21,778 nucleotides of DNA from contig DHIW01000087.1 of assembly GCA_002404015.1 (NCBI GenBank), positions 60,020 to 81,797 of the forward strand, in the 5' to 3' direction. The first letter of the stretch is position 1. Each line of letters opens with the position of its first letter. Below the pieces are notes generated by a model, which had not been told where the DNA came from, did not search any database, and saw only the letters and a program-made list of their open reading frames with translations. Both the position numbers and the translations under genes were made by a program. Positions 1-7,808 of the stretch are shown here, in pieces. This stretch comes from Chloroflexi bacterium UBA4736. GTDB lineage: Bacteria > Chloroflexota > Dormibacteria > Dormibacterales > Dormibacteraceae.

Positions 1-3000
1 CCCCCCCCCCCCGCCGATCAGCGCTGCCGGGTCCTCTACATCTCTCCCCTCAAGGCGCTGGCCCACGACGTCGAGCGCAACCTGCGGGCCCCCCTGGCCG
101 GCCTGCGGCTGCAGGACCCCAGGATGCCGGACCTCCAGGTGGCGATCCGGACCGGCGACACGCCCAGCCAGGAGCGCCGGGCCATGGAGCGGACGCCGCC
201 CGACATCCTGATCACGACACCGGAGTCCCTCTACCTGCTCCTGACCAGCGCCGCGAGGCGCATCTTGGCGAGCGTCCGCTGGGTGATCGTGGACGAGATC
301 CATTCCGTCGCAGCCACCAAGCGAGGCGCCCACCTGGTCCTCAGCCTCGAGCGGCTGGCCGCGCTCACGGCTCAGGAGCCGCAGCGGATCGGACTCTCCG
401 CCACCCAGCGGCCACTGGACGAGATTGGCCGCTTCCTGGCCGGCACCGACCGCCCCGTCGAGATCGTGGACGCCGGCCGCCGCAAGATGATGGAGATCAC
501 GGTCGAGGTCCCGGTGGACGACATGTCCAACCTCGACCGAGGTGCCCCCCAGCCCGCGAGCGAGCTGCCCCAGCCCCGGCGGAGCATCTGGCCGGCCATC
601 TACCCGCGGCTACTCGAGCTCGTCAGGCAGCATCGAAGCACGATCGTCTTCGTCAACTCGCGGCGGCTGGCCGAGCGCCTGGCGGCCCGCCTCAACGAAG
701 AGGCCGGCGAGGAAGTGGTCCTGGCCCACCACGGCTCGATCGCCCGCGAGCAGAGGCTGCTGATCGAGGACGCTCTCAAGGCCGGCCGCCTCAAAGGCCT
801 GGTCGCCACGTCCAGCCTGGAGCTCGGCATCGACATGGGCGCGGTCGACCTGGTGATCCAGGTCGAGGCGCCCCCCACAGTCGCGGCCGGCATCCAGCGC
901 ATCGGTCGCGCCGGCCACAGCGTGGGCGAGGTCAGCAAGGGCACCATCTTCCCCAAGTACCGGGGCGACCTGCTGGAGTCCGCCGTTGTCGTCGAGCGCA
1001 TGCAGAAGGGCGAGATCGAAACCACGGTCATCCCTACCAACCCGCTCGACGTCCTGGCCCAGCAGGTGGTCGCGATGTGCGCCCTGGAAGAGTGGAAGGT
1101 GGACGACATGGCCGCCCTGGTCGCTCGCGCCCACCCCTTTCGAACGCTGAGCAGGCGGGCCTTCGAGGCCACCCTCGATATGCTGGCGGGGCGCTACCCG
1201 AGTGACGAGTTTGCCGAGCTGCGCCCGCGGATCGTCTGGGACCGCGTCAACGGCACCGTCCGCGGCCGCGCTGGGGCCCAGCGGCTGGCGGTGACCAACC
1301 CGGGCACGATCCCTGACCGCGGCCTCTACACCGTGAACCTCCTGGAGGATGGCAAGCGGGTGGGCGAGCTGGACGAGGAGATGGTCTTCGAGACCCGGCC
1401 CGGTGAGACCTTCGTGCTCGGCGCCACCACCTGGCGGGTGGCCGAGATCACGCCCTCCCAGGTCCTGGTCACGCCGGCTCCGGGTGAGCCGGGCAAGATC
1501 GCCTTCTGGCACGGCGATTCACTGAGCCGCCCTGCCGAGCTCGGCCGGGCCCTGGGCCGGATGACCCGCGAGCTGAGCTCGGCGGGGCCTGCCGATGCGG
1601 AGCGGCGCCTCAAGGAGAACGCGGGCTTCGACGACCGCGCCGTCAGCAACCTGCTGCAGTACCTGGGCGACCAGGCGCAGGCCACCGGCGCCGTGCCCGA
1701 CGACCAGACCGTCGTGGTCGAGCGCTTCCGAGACGAGGTGGGGGACTGGCGGGTCTGCATCCTCACCCCCTACGGCGGCCGGGTTCACGCCCCCTGGGCC
1801 CTCGCGCTCGAGCACAAACTGTCCGAGCGACTGGGCATGGAGGTCCAGTCGATGTACACCGACGACGGCATCGCCCTGCGCCTGCCGGACGCCGACGAAC
1901 CCGTGGAGGTCGCCGACCTGGTGCTGGACCCCGAGGAGGTCACAGACCTCATAACGAACCAGCTGCCCGGCTCGGCACTCTTCGCCAGCCGCTTCCGCGA
2001 GAACGCGGCCCGCGCCCTTCTTCTGCCCCGCCGCCGGCCCGGCCAGCGGACGCCGCTCTGGATGCAGCGCCAGCGCAGCTCCGACCTGCTCCAGGTCGCG
2101 TCCGGACACGCCGACTTCCCGATCCTGATCGAGACTTACCGCGAGTGCCTGGCCGACGCCTTCGACCTGGAGTCCCTGCGCGACCTGTTGAGCCGGATCC
2201 GCTCCCGCCAGGTCAGGGTGGTCGCGGTCGACACCGACCGGGCTTCGCCCTTCGCCGCGTCGCTCCTCTTCGACTATGTCGGCCAGTACCTGTACGAGGG
2301 CGACGCGCCGCTCGCGGAGCGGCGGGCCCAGGCCCTGACGCTCGACCGCGAGCTCCTGTCGGAGCTTCTGGGCACCGAGGAGCTGCGCGAGCTGCTCGAT
2401 CCCGACGCCATGACGGAGCTAGAGCTGGAGCTGCAGGGCCTGAAGCCGGATCGCCAGCCCCGCGACGCCGACGAGGCCCACGACCTGCTGGCCCGGCTCG
2501 GCGACCTGGACCGGGCGGAGCTGGCGGCCCGCGGCGTCGGCGGCGAGTGGCTGAACCAGCTGCTTGCGGAGCGGCGGTCCGTCCCGGTGCGGATCGGCCG
2601 CGCCGAGCGGTTCATCGTTGCCGAGGACGCGGGCCGGTACCGGGACGCGCTGGGCGCGGCCCTCCCGGGCGGCCTGCCCGACGCCTTCCTGGAGAGTGTC
2701 CCTGAGCCCCTGGAGTCGCTTCTGCGGCGCTGGGCACGGACCCACGTCCCCTTCGTGGCGGGCGACCCGGCCGCGCGCTGGGGGGTGGCGGTGGAGGCCT
2801 CCCTGCACCGGCTGGTGCAGCGGGGAGAGCTGCTGGCCGGCGAGTTCCGGCCCGGCTACAGCGGGCGCGAGTTCTGCCATCCGGATGTCCTGCGCACACT
2901 CCGCCGGCGCTCCCTGGCCGCGCTCCGGCGGGAGGCCGAGCCCGTGCTGCCCGAGGTGCTGGCCCGCTTTCTCCCCGCCTGGCACGGCGTCGGCACGGAG

Positions 3001-4134
3001 GCCCGCGGCACCGAGCGGCTGCTGGAGTGCGTCTTCCTGCTCCAGGGCCTGGCGCTGCCCGCCTCGGTGATCGAGCGTGACGTGCTGAGTGCCCGGGTCA
3101 GGGGCTACAACCCGGCCCTGCTGGACGAGCTGGTCTCGATGGGCGAGGTGGTGTGGGCCGGGCGGGGCAGCCTCGGCCCCGCCGACGGCCGCCTGGCGCT
3201 CTACCTGCGGGACGACGCCCCCCGTCTGCTGCCCGAGCCGGTGGACCCGCCTGGCGGCGAGCGGCACGTCAAGATTCGGGCCCACCTGCAGGGACGCGGC
3301 GCCAGCTTCTTCCGCGATCTCTACAACGCGGCGGGCGGAGGCAACGAGGAGGCGGTACTGGACGCGCTCTGGGACATGGTTTGGGCGGGTGAGGTCACCA
3401 ACGACATTTTCGCCCCGCTCCGCCTGCTGGGCCCGGCGCCCAGGCGCAACCCGCATGCCCGGCGACCCCGCCTGCCCCGGCTGACCCAGCCCCGCGCCGC
3501 CGGCCGCTGGTCGCTGGTGGCCGACCTGCTGGGGGCCGGCGCCCTGCCCACCGAGCGGCTCTACGCCCAGGCCGGTGTCCTCTTGCAGCGGCACGGCGTG
3601 CTGACCCGAGAGTCGGTCGTGAGCGAGGGCTGGGTGGGCGGCTTCGCGGCGCTCTACCCGGTGCTGCGCGCCATGGAGGAGGCGGGCCGGATCCGGCGCG
3701 GCTACTTCGTGCATGGGCTGGGCGGCTCCCAGTTCGCGCTGCCTGGGGCGGTCGACCGCCTGCGCGGCACCCGCGAGCCGGACGGCGCGGTCAGGGCGCT
3801 GGCCGCCACCGACCCGGCGAATCCCTACGGTGCGGTCCTGCCCTGGCCCCAGTCCGACGCCCGGATGGCACGGGCAGCAGGCGCTTTCGTCGTGCTGGAC
3901 GGAGGCGAGCTGCGGCTCTACCTGGAGCGGGGGGGGCGCACGCTCTGGACGCTCGGCGAGGTTCGGCGCGAGCACCTCGAAGTCCTGGTCGCCGCGGCCA
4001 CCCGGGCCGGCAGGGTCGAGCTGCAGCGCGTGGACGGGCAGCCGGTGCGCGAGGCCGCCATCGCGCGGCTCCTCAAGGAGAGCGGATTCGGCGCCACGCC
4101 GCGGGGCATGGTGGTCTGGCCGAAGGGTGCCTGA
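1..4134 (+). CDS. lhr: Lhr-family ATP-dependent DNA helicase, 5' end cut off by window
   Basis: Large superfamily 2 helicase for DNA repair, translocating 3'-5'. The frame is open from base 1, so the gene begins upstream; Walker A is missing only because of the window edge. Numbering visible codons from base 1: motif Ia SPLKAL (15-20), TTPESL (72-77), DEIH Walker B (98-101), SAT motif III (133-135) and QRIGRAGH motif VI (299-306). About 1,000 further residues match the length of the Lhr core wing/beta-barrel domains plus the long Lhr C-terminal domain; full-length family members run to about 1,500 residues. The visible part is 1,377 codons, ending at TGA. The stop overlaps the next gene (a nei-type glycosylase) by 8 bp, so they are probably translated together. 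The same lhr-nei adjacency is known in mycobacteria. Identity is secure; the substrate is not shown. Confidence 0.95.
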   Translation, partial: PPPPADQRCRVLYISPLKALAHDVERNLRAPLAGLRLQDPRMPDLQVAIRTGDTPSQERRAMERTPPDILITTPESLYLLLTSAARRILASVRWVIVDEIHSVAATKRGAHLVLSLERLAALTAQEPQRIGLSATQRPLDEIGRFLAGTDRPVEIVDAGRRKMMEITVEVPVDDMSNLDRGAPQPASELPQPRRSIWPAIYPRLLELVRQHRSTIVFVNSRRLAERLAARLNEEAGEEVVLAHHGSIAREQRLLIEDALKAGRLKGLVATSSLELGIDMGAVDLVIQVEAPPTVAAGIQRIGRAGHSVGEVSKGTIFPKYRGDLLESAVVVERMQKGEIETTVIPTNPLDVLAQQVVAMCALEEWKVDDMAALVARAHPFRTLSRRAFEATLDMLAGRYPSDEFAELRPRIVWDRVNGTVRGRAGAQRLAVTNPGTIPDRGLYTVNLLEDGKRVGELDEEMVFETRPGETFVLGATTWRVAEITPSQVLVTPAPGEPGKIAFWHGDSLSRPAELGRALGRMTRELSSAGPADAERRLKENAGFDDRAVSNLLQYLGDQAQATGAVPDDQTVVVERFRDEVGDWRVCILTPYGGRVHAPWALALEHKLSERLGMEVQSMYTDDGIALRLPDADEPVEVADLVLDPEEVTDLITNQLPGSALFASRFRENAARALLLPRRRPGQRTPLWMQRQRSSDLLQVASGHADFPILIETYRECLADAFDLESLRDLLSRIRSRQVRVVAVDTDRASPFAASLLFDYVGQYLYEGDAPLAERRAQALTLDRELLSELLGTEELRELLDPDAMTELELELQGLKPDRQPRDADEAHDLLARLGDLDRAELAARGVGGEWLNQLLAERRSVPVRIGRAERFIVAEDAGRYRDALGAALPGGLPDAFLESVPEPLESLLRRWARTHVPFVAGDPAARWGVAVEASLHRLVQRGELLAGEFRPGYSGREFCHPDVLRTLRRRSLAALRREAEPVLPEVLARFLPAWHGVGTEARGTERLLECVFLLQGLALPASVIERDVLSARVRGYNPALLDELVSMGEVVWAGRGSLGPADGRLALYLRDDAPRLLPEPVDPPGGERHVKIRAHLQGRGASFFRDLYNAAGGGNEEAVLDALWDMVWAGEVTNDIFAPLRLLGPAPRRNPHARRPRLPRLTQPRAAGRWSLVADLLGAGALPTERLYAQAGVLLQRHGVLTRESVVSEGWVGGFAALYPVLRAMEEAGRIRRGYFVHGLGGSQFALPGAVDRLRGTREPDGAVRALAATDPANPYGAVLPWPQSDARMARAAGAFVVLDGGELRLYLERGGRTLWTLGEVRREHLEVLVAAATRAGRVELQRVDGQPVREAAIARLLKESGFGATPRGMVVWPKGA

Positions 4135-4843
4135 AGGGGACACGATCTGGCGCAGCGCGGCTTCCCTGCGTGCCCGGCTGGTCGGCAAGCAGATCCTGAA
4201 AGCGGTACCCCCGACCCTCGTGGGCCGCACCGTCCAGGCCGTCGAGCCGGTCGGCAAGCACATCCTGGTCCGCTTCGACGGCGGCCTCGCGCTGCACACC
4301 CACCTGCGCATGTCCGGCCAATGGCAGCTCTACGCACCGGGCGAGCGTTGGCGCCGGCCGGCCTGGCAGGTCAAGGCGCTCCTGGAGACGGAGGACACGG
4401 TCGCGGTCTGCTTCGCGGCCCCGACAGTGGAGCTCGTGCGGGAGGGTCGCGAAGGCCTGCAGCGCCTGGGCCCCGACATCCTGGCCGCCGAGTTCGACCT
4501 GGAGGCGGTGGTGGCGCGCGCCCGCTCCTCAGGCCCGGTTGCCCTCGGCGAGCTGCTGCTCGACCAGCGGGTTGCCGCCGGTATCGGCAACATCCACAAG
4601 AACGAGGCCCTGTGGCGGACGCGGCTCGACCCCTTCCGCGCCGACTACACCGACGACGAGCTGCGCTCGCTCTACACCGACGCGCGGGCGGGCCTGCAGG
4701 CATCGATCGGCGGCCGGCGGCCGGCTGAGTCGGTGTACCGGCGCACCGGCCGGGCCTGCCGTCGCTGCGGCACCCTCATCCGCTCCCAACGCCAGGGCGA
4801 GCGGCTGCGCCGCACCTACTGGTGCCCGACCTGTCAGGCCTGA
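4127..4843 (+). CDS. nei: Fpg/Nei-family DNA glycosylase/AP lyase (endonuclease VIII type)
   Basis: Base-excision repair enzyme removing oxidised bases and nicking the strand, 238 aa. The frame stays open far upstream inside lhr. I chose GTG at 4127 because it puts the obligatory Pro-Glu of the family (PEGDT) directly after the initiator, giving catalytic Pro2 and Glu3. Other landmarks: GKH with the catalytic-type Lys44, LHTHLRMSG (56-64), a helix-two-turn-helix segment with GIGNIHKNEALW, and a C-terminal zinc finger with Cys211, Cys214, Cys233 and Cys236. The IW residues after PEGDT favour the Nei/Nei2 branch over Fpg. The start overlaps the lhr stop by 8 bp. The gene ends convergently with pdhB, the last 10 bp being shared by both coding regions. 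Confidence 0.93.
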   Translation: MPEGDTIWRSAASLRARLVGKQILKAVPPTLVGRTVQAVEPVGKHILVRFDGGLALHTHLRMSGQWQLYAPGERWRRPAWQVKALLETEDTVAVCFAAPTVELVREGREGLQRLGPDILAAEFDLEAVVARARSSGPVALGELLLDQRVAAGIGNIHKNEALWRTRLDPFRADYTDDELRSLYTDARAGLQASIGGRRPAESVYRRTGRACRRCGTLIRSQRQGERLRRTYWCPTCQA

Positions 4844-5811
4844 GCCGTTTTCCGCGCCGCCTTGACCACCCGGTCCAGGGTCGGCAGGTACCAGCCCTCA
4901 AGTGAGCCCGGCGGGTAGGGCGTATCCCAGGCGGTGACACGCGCGATGGGCGCGTCCAGCGAGTAGAAAGCCTCCTCCTGGATGGTGGCGACAATCTCGG
5001 CGCCGAAGCCGGCGCTCATCGGCGCCTCGTGCACGACCACCGCCTTGCCGGTGGCCGAGACTTCCCTGACCAGCGTCTCGACGTCCAGCGGGACCAGCGT
5101 CCGCAGGTCGAGGACGCCCGCCTCGATGCCCTCCTTGGCCAGCTCGCCGGCCGCCCGCAGGGCCATCTCGACGGCGGCCGACCAGGCGATCAGGGTCAGG
5201 TCCTTGCCCTGCCGCCGCATGACCGCCTTCCCGAAGGGCACCGTGTAGTCGCCCTCCGGGACCTCCTGGCGGCCCAGCCGGTACAGCCGCTGAGGCTCTA
5301 GGAAGAGGACCGGGTCGGGGTCGCGGATGGCCTCGATCAGCATCCCCTTGGCGTCGTAGGGGGTGGTCGGGCAGACGATCTTGATGCCCGGCTCTTGGAC
5401 GAACTGGGCCTCGATGGCGTCGGGGTGGAACTCCGGCGTCTTGACGCCGCCTCCGAAGGGCGCCCGGATCGTGACCTGGGCGCCGAAGCGGCCCTTCGAG
5501 CGGAAGCGGTAGCGGCCCAGCTGAGGCCCGATCTGGTGGAACGCCTGGTGGGTGAAGCCCAGGAACTGGATCTCGGCGACGGGCACCATGCCGGAGATGG
5601 CGAGGCCCAGCGAGGCGCCGACGATACTGGCCTCGGCGAGCGGCGTGTTCACGACCCGGTTCGGGCCGAACCTGTCCAGCAGCCCCTGGGTCGAGCGGAA
5701 GACGCCGCCCAGGTCGCCTACGTCCAGGCCCAGCACCATGACGCGCTCGTCGCGCTCCATCTCCGTCGCCAGCGCGTCGCGGATGGCCTCGACGACGTTG
5801 AGCTCAGGCAT
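4834..5811 (-). CDS. pdhB: 2-oxoacid dehydrogenase E1 component, beta subunit
   Basis: Beta subunit of the thiamine-diphosphate E1 of a pyruvate or branched-chain 2-oxoacid dehydrogenase, which decarboxylates the oxoacid and transfers the acyl group to E2 lipoate. The protein is 325 aa, the normal length. It shows the E1-beta pattern: N-terminal NVVEAIRDAL, LGLDVG, then TPLAEASIVGASLGLA with Glu60 at the position contacting the cofactor aminopyrimidine, VAEIQFLGF, and the C-terminal transketolase domain with DLRTLVPLD and VHEAP. It lies directly after the alpha subunit with an 8-bp overlap (5804-5811). No E2 or E3 gene is in the window, so pyruvate versus branched-chain substrate cannot be decided. 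Its 3' end overlaps the convergent nei gene. Confidence 0.93.
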   Translation of the reverse strand: MPELNVVEAIRDALATEMERDERVMVLGLDVGDLGGVFRSTQGLLDRFGPNRVVNTPLAEASIVGASLGLAISGMVPVAEIQFLGFTHQAFHQIGPQLGRYRFRSKGRFGAQVTIRAPFGGGVKTPEFHPDAIEAQFVQEPGIKIVCPTTPYDAKGMLIEAIRDPDPVLFLEPQRLYRLGRQEVPEGDYTVPFGKAVMRRQGKDLTLIAWSAAVEMALRAAGELAKEGIEAGVLDLRTLVPLDVETLVREVSATGKAVVVHEAPMSAGFGAEIVATIQEEAFYSLDAPIARVTAWDTPYPPGSLEGWYLPTLDRVVKAARKTAQA

Positions 5812-6847
5812 CGCGGTTGATGAGCTCCTCGCGCTGCTTCATGACGCGCGGCGGCGGGGTGACGTAGACGTGGTCGAAGATGCTCTCGGGCCGGGCGACC
5901 GGCATCTCCAGGGCCGCTGACACAGCGCCCTCGACCTGCTCGTGGATCTCGCTGTTGACCGCAGCCGCGGTGGCCTCGTCCCAGAGGCCCTGGGCGGCGA
6001 GGTAAGCCTGGACGCGGCGCACGGGATCCTCCTTCTCGGCCTTCTCCAGCCAGCCCTCAGGGAGGTAGGCCTTGGGGTTGTCGGTCGTGTTGTGGAAGCT
6101 CATGCGGTAGGTCTGGCTCTCGATCAGGGTCGGGCCCTCGCCCTTCCTGGCCCGCTCCACCGCCTCGCTGGCGACCTCGTAGACGGCGATCAGGTCGTTG
6201 CCGTCCACGCACCGGCCAGGGAAGCCGTAGCCGGCGGCGCGCTTGTAGAAATCGCCGGCCGACTGCACGTTGCGGCTGGTCGAGATCGCCCACTGGTTGT
6301 TCTGGAGGAGAAAGACGACCGGCGCTTTCACGACGCCGGCCAGGTTGCAGGCCTCGTGGAAGTCGCCCTCGGAGGAGGCGCCCTCGCCGCAGAAGGCCAT
6401 CACCACTCCTTCTTTGCCCTGGAGCTTGAGGCCCCAGGCCAGGCCGACCGCGTGCGGCAGCTGGGTGGCCAGCGCGACCTGGTTGGGCAGCACGTTGACC
6501 CCTTCGGGGATCGCTCCCGCCACGCCCTTGCCCAGGAGGCTGCCGAAGATCCGCTCCATCGGGTAGCCCTGGCGCACGAGGGCCGGCAACTCGCGGTAGG
6601 AAGGGACCACCCAGTCGGTTTCGGGGTTCAGCGCCAGGGCGGCGCCCACGACGGTCGCCTCCTGGCCGGCCACCGGCGAGACGGTCCCGATCTTGCCCTG
6701 GCGCTGCAGGGCCACGGCCTTGGCGTCGAAGGCTCTCGACAGCAGCATCCAGCGCAAGCCGTCGAGAACCTGCTCGCTGGCGAGCTTCGGCTGGGCCCCG
6801 TTGGCCAGCTTGCCATCCGGGTTGAGGACGCGATGCCGGTCGGCCAA
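5804..6847 (-). CDS. pdhA: 2-oxoacid dehydrogenase E1 component, alpha subunit
   Basis: Alpha subunit of the same E1 enzyme, 347 aa. The thiamine-diphosphate motif runs from GEG (154-156) through SEGDFHEACN to the closing NN (183-184). The usual first element is GDG; here the metal-binding Asp is Glu155, a conservative change. PSYRE (82-86) and a TYR-x6-HNTTDNP phosphorylation-loop equivalent are present. The chosen start is TTG at 6847. An ATG 5 bases further upstream is out of frame and there is no better in-frame start near the expected N-terminus. Only 20 bp separate this start from the divergent methyltransferase start, leaving little room for a leader. First gene of the pdhA-pdhB pair. 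Confidence 0.92.
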   Translation of the reverse strand: MADRHRVLNPDGKLANGAQPKLASEQVLDGLRWMLLSRAFDAKAVALQRQGKIGTVSPVAGQEATVVGAALALNPETDWVVPSYRELPALVRQGYPMERIFGSLLGKGVAGAIPEGVNVLPNQVALATQLPHAVGLAWGLKLQGKEGVVMAFCGEGASSEGDFHEACNLAGVVKAPVVFLLQNNQWAISTSRNVQSAGDFYKRAAGYGFPGRCVDGNDLIAVYEVASEAVERARKGEGPTLIESQTYRMSFHNTTDNPKAYLPEGWLEKAEKEDPVRRVQAYLAAQGLWDEATAAAVNSEIHEQVEGAVSAALEMPVARPESIFDHVYVTPPPRVMKQREELINRDA

Positions 6848-6867
6848 GTCATGGTTATTCTGCCCTG

Positions 6868-7635
6868 TTGAGCATCGACGAGACGGCGCGCCGAGCCTGG
6901 GACCCGGCCGGGGCGGCGTCCTACGATCGGGGCCGGCCTGGCTACGCGCCGGGTGCGCTGGGCTGGCTTGTCCGCAAAGGCGTGCTGGGGCCGGGTCGCT
7001 GCGTGGTGGACGTGGGTGCGGGCACCGGCAAGCTGACCCGCCAGCTCATGCTGGCCCGGGCGCGGGTCGTGGCGGTCGAGCCGCTGCCGGCGATGCGCGC
7101 TCGGCTACCACCTCGGCTGGCTGTGGGAGGGGTCGCGGAGGCTCTGCCGGTCGCGTCGGGGTGGGCGGAGCTGGTGACGGTGGCGCAGGCGTTCCACTGG
7201 TTCCGCCCGGCCGAGGCGGCCGCCGAGATCGCCCGGGTCTTGCAGCCACGCGGCTGGCTGGCGCTGCTCTGGAACGACGAGGCCAAGGAGGCCGACTGGC
7301 CGGACCTTGACCATCGGCTGAAGGAGCTGCTGGCTTTCCACGGCATCGTCACTCCCCCCGGCCGCGCGAAGGGCGCGTGGCAGGCCGAGTTCGACGCGAG
7401 CGGGCTGTTCTCGCCCTGGGAGGAGCGGCAGTTCAAGCATTCGGTGGAGTCCACCCTGGACACGCTGGTGGACCAGTTGGGCTCGTACAGCCGGCTGGCG
7501 GCCCAGCCCTTGGAGCTCCGAGAACGGATTCTCCGCGAGGCGGCCGCCCTGATCGCCGCCCATCCCGTGATGGGCGGGCGGCGCCAGGTGCTGGTTCCCT
7601 ACCGCACGACCCTGATGACCTGCACCCGGCGCTAG
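6868..7635 (+). CDS. Class I SAM-dependent methyltransferase (Methyltransf_11 type)
   Basis: A 255-aa Rossmann-fold methyltransferase. SAM motif I is VVDVGAGTGKLT (46-57). Post-I acidic VEPLPAM (about 70-76) marks the ribose-binding strand, and AQAFHWF (106-112) is the block typical of a large family of unassigned bacterial methyltransferases whose N-terminus reads SYDRGRPGYAP, as here (19-28). The substrate is unknown. The start is TTG at 6868, divergent from pdhA with a 20-bp gap. No Shine-Dalgarno sequence is visible, so a leaderless message is possible. The gene ends at 7635 and faces another methyltransferase across a convergent 173-bp gap. The fold assignment is firm; a specific role cannot be read from context. 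Confidence 0.85.
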   Translation: MSIDETARRAWDPAGAASYDRGRPGYAPGALGWLVRKGVLGPGRCVVDVGAGTGKLTRQLMLARARVVAVEPLPAMRARLPPRLAVGGVAEALPVASGWAELVTVAQAFHWFRPAEAAAEIARVLQPRGWLALLWNDEAKEADWPDLDHRLKELLAFHGIVTPPGRAKGAWQAEFDASGLFSPWEERQFKHSVESTLDTLVDQLGSYSRLAAQPLELRERILREAAALIAAHPVMGGRRQVLVPYRTTLMTCTRR

Positions 7636-7698
7636 AGGTCCGGCCGAAAAGCCCGACGGAGCCTCGGCGCCCATGCAACCCATCCGCGGCGTCAGCTT

Positions 7699-7745
7699 CT
7701 GCGGTCCTCGCGTGCACACCTGAAGTGCGCGTGCTGCGGTCCTCG
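7699..7745. repeat. 12-bp direct repeat in convergent intergenic gap
   Basis: CTGCGGTCCTCG occurs at 7699-7710 and again at 7734-7745, in the gap between two convergent methyltransferase genes (7636-7808). Between the copies, GCAC and GTGC can pair around a short loop. There is no T-run that would make a clear intrinsic terminator. Function unknown; possibly part of a transcription-end region. Confidence 0.35.
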
Positions 7746-7808
7746 GCGCTTCCTTGCGGCTGGGTCACCTGGTCACCGATTCTCTCGCCGTACTTTCCGG
7801 CCGAACCT

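Noticed and set aside
1..12. Run of 12 C at the window start as a signal or assembly error
   Set aside because: It keeps the lhr frame and gives Pro codons just before motif Ia, where Pro-rich spacers are plausible. It cannot be judged at the window edge.
2419..4311. Long minus-strand open frame (630 codons) opposite lhr
   Set aside because: It is a shadow of GC-rich coding sequence. It lacks family motifs, overlaps two solid plus-strand genes, and its composition (Arg, Gly, Gln, Ala) is typical of antisense frames.
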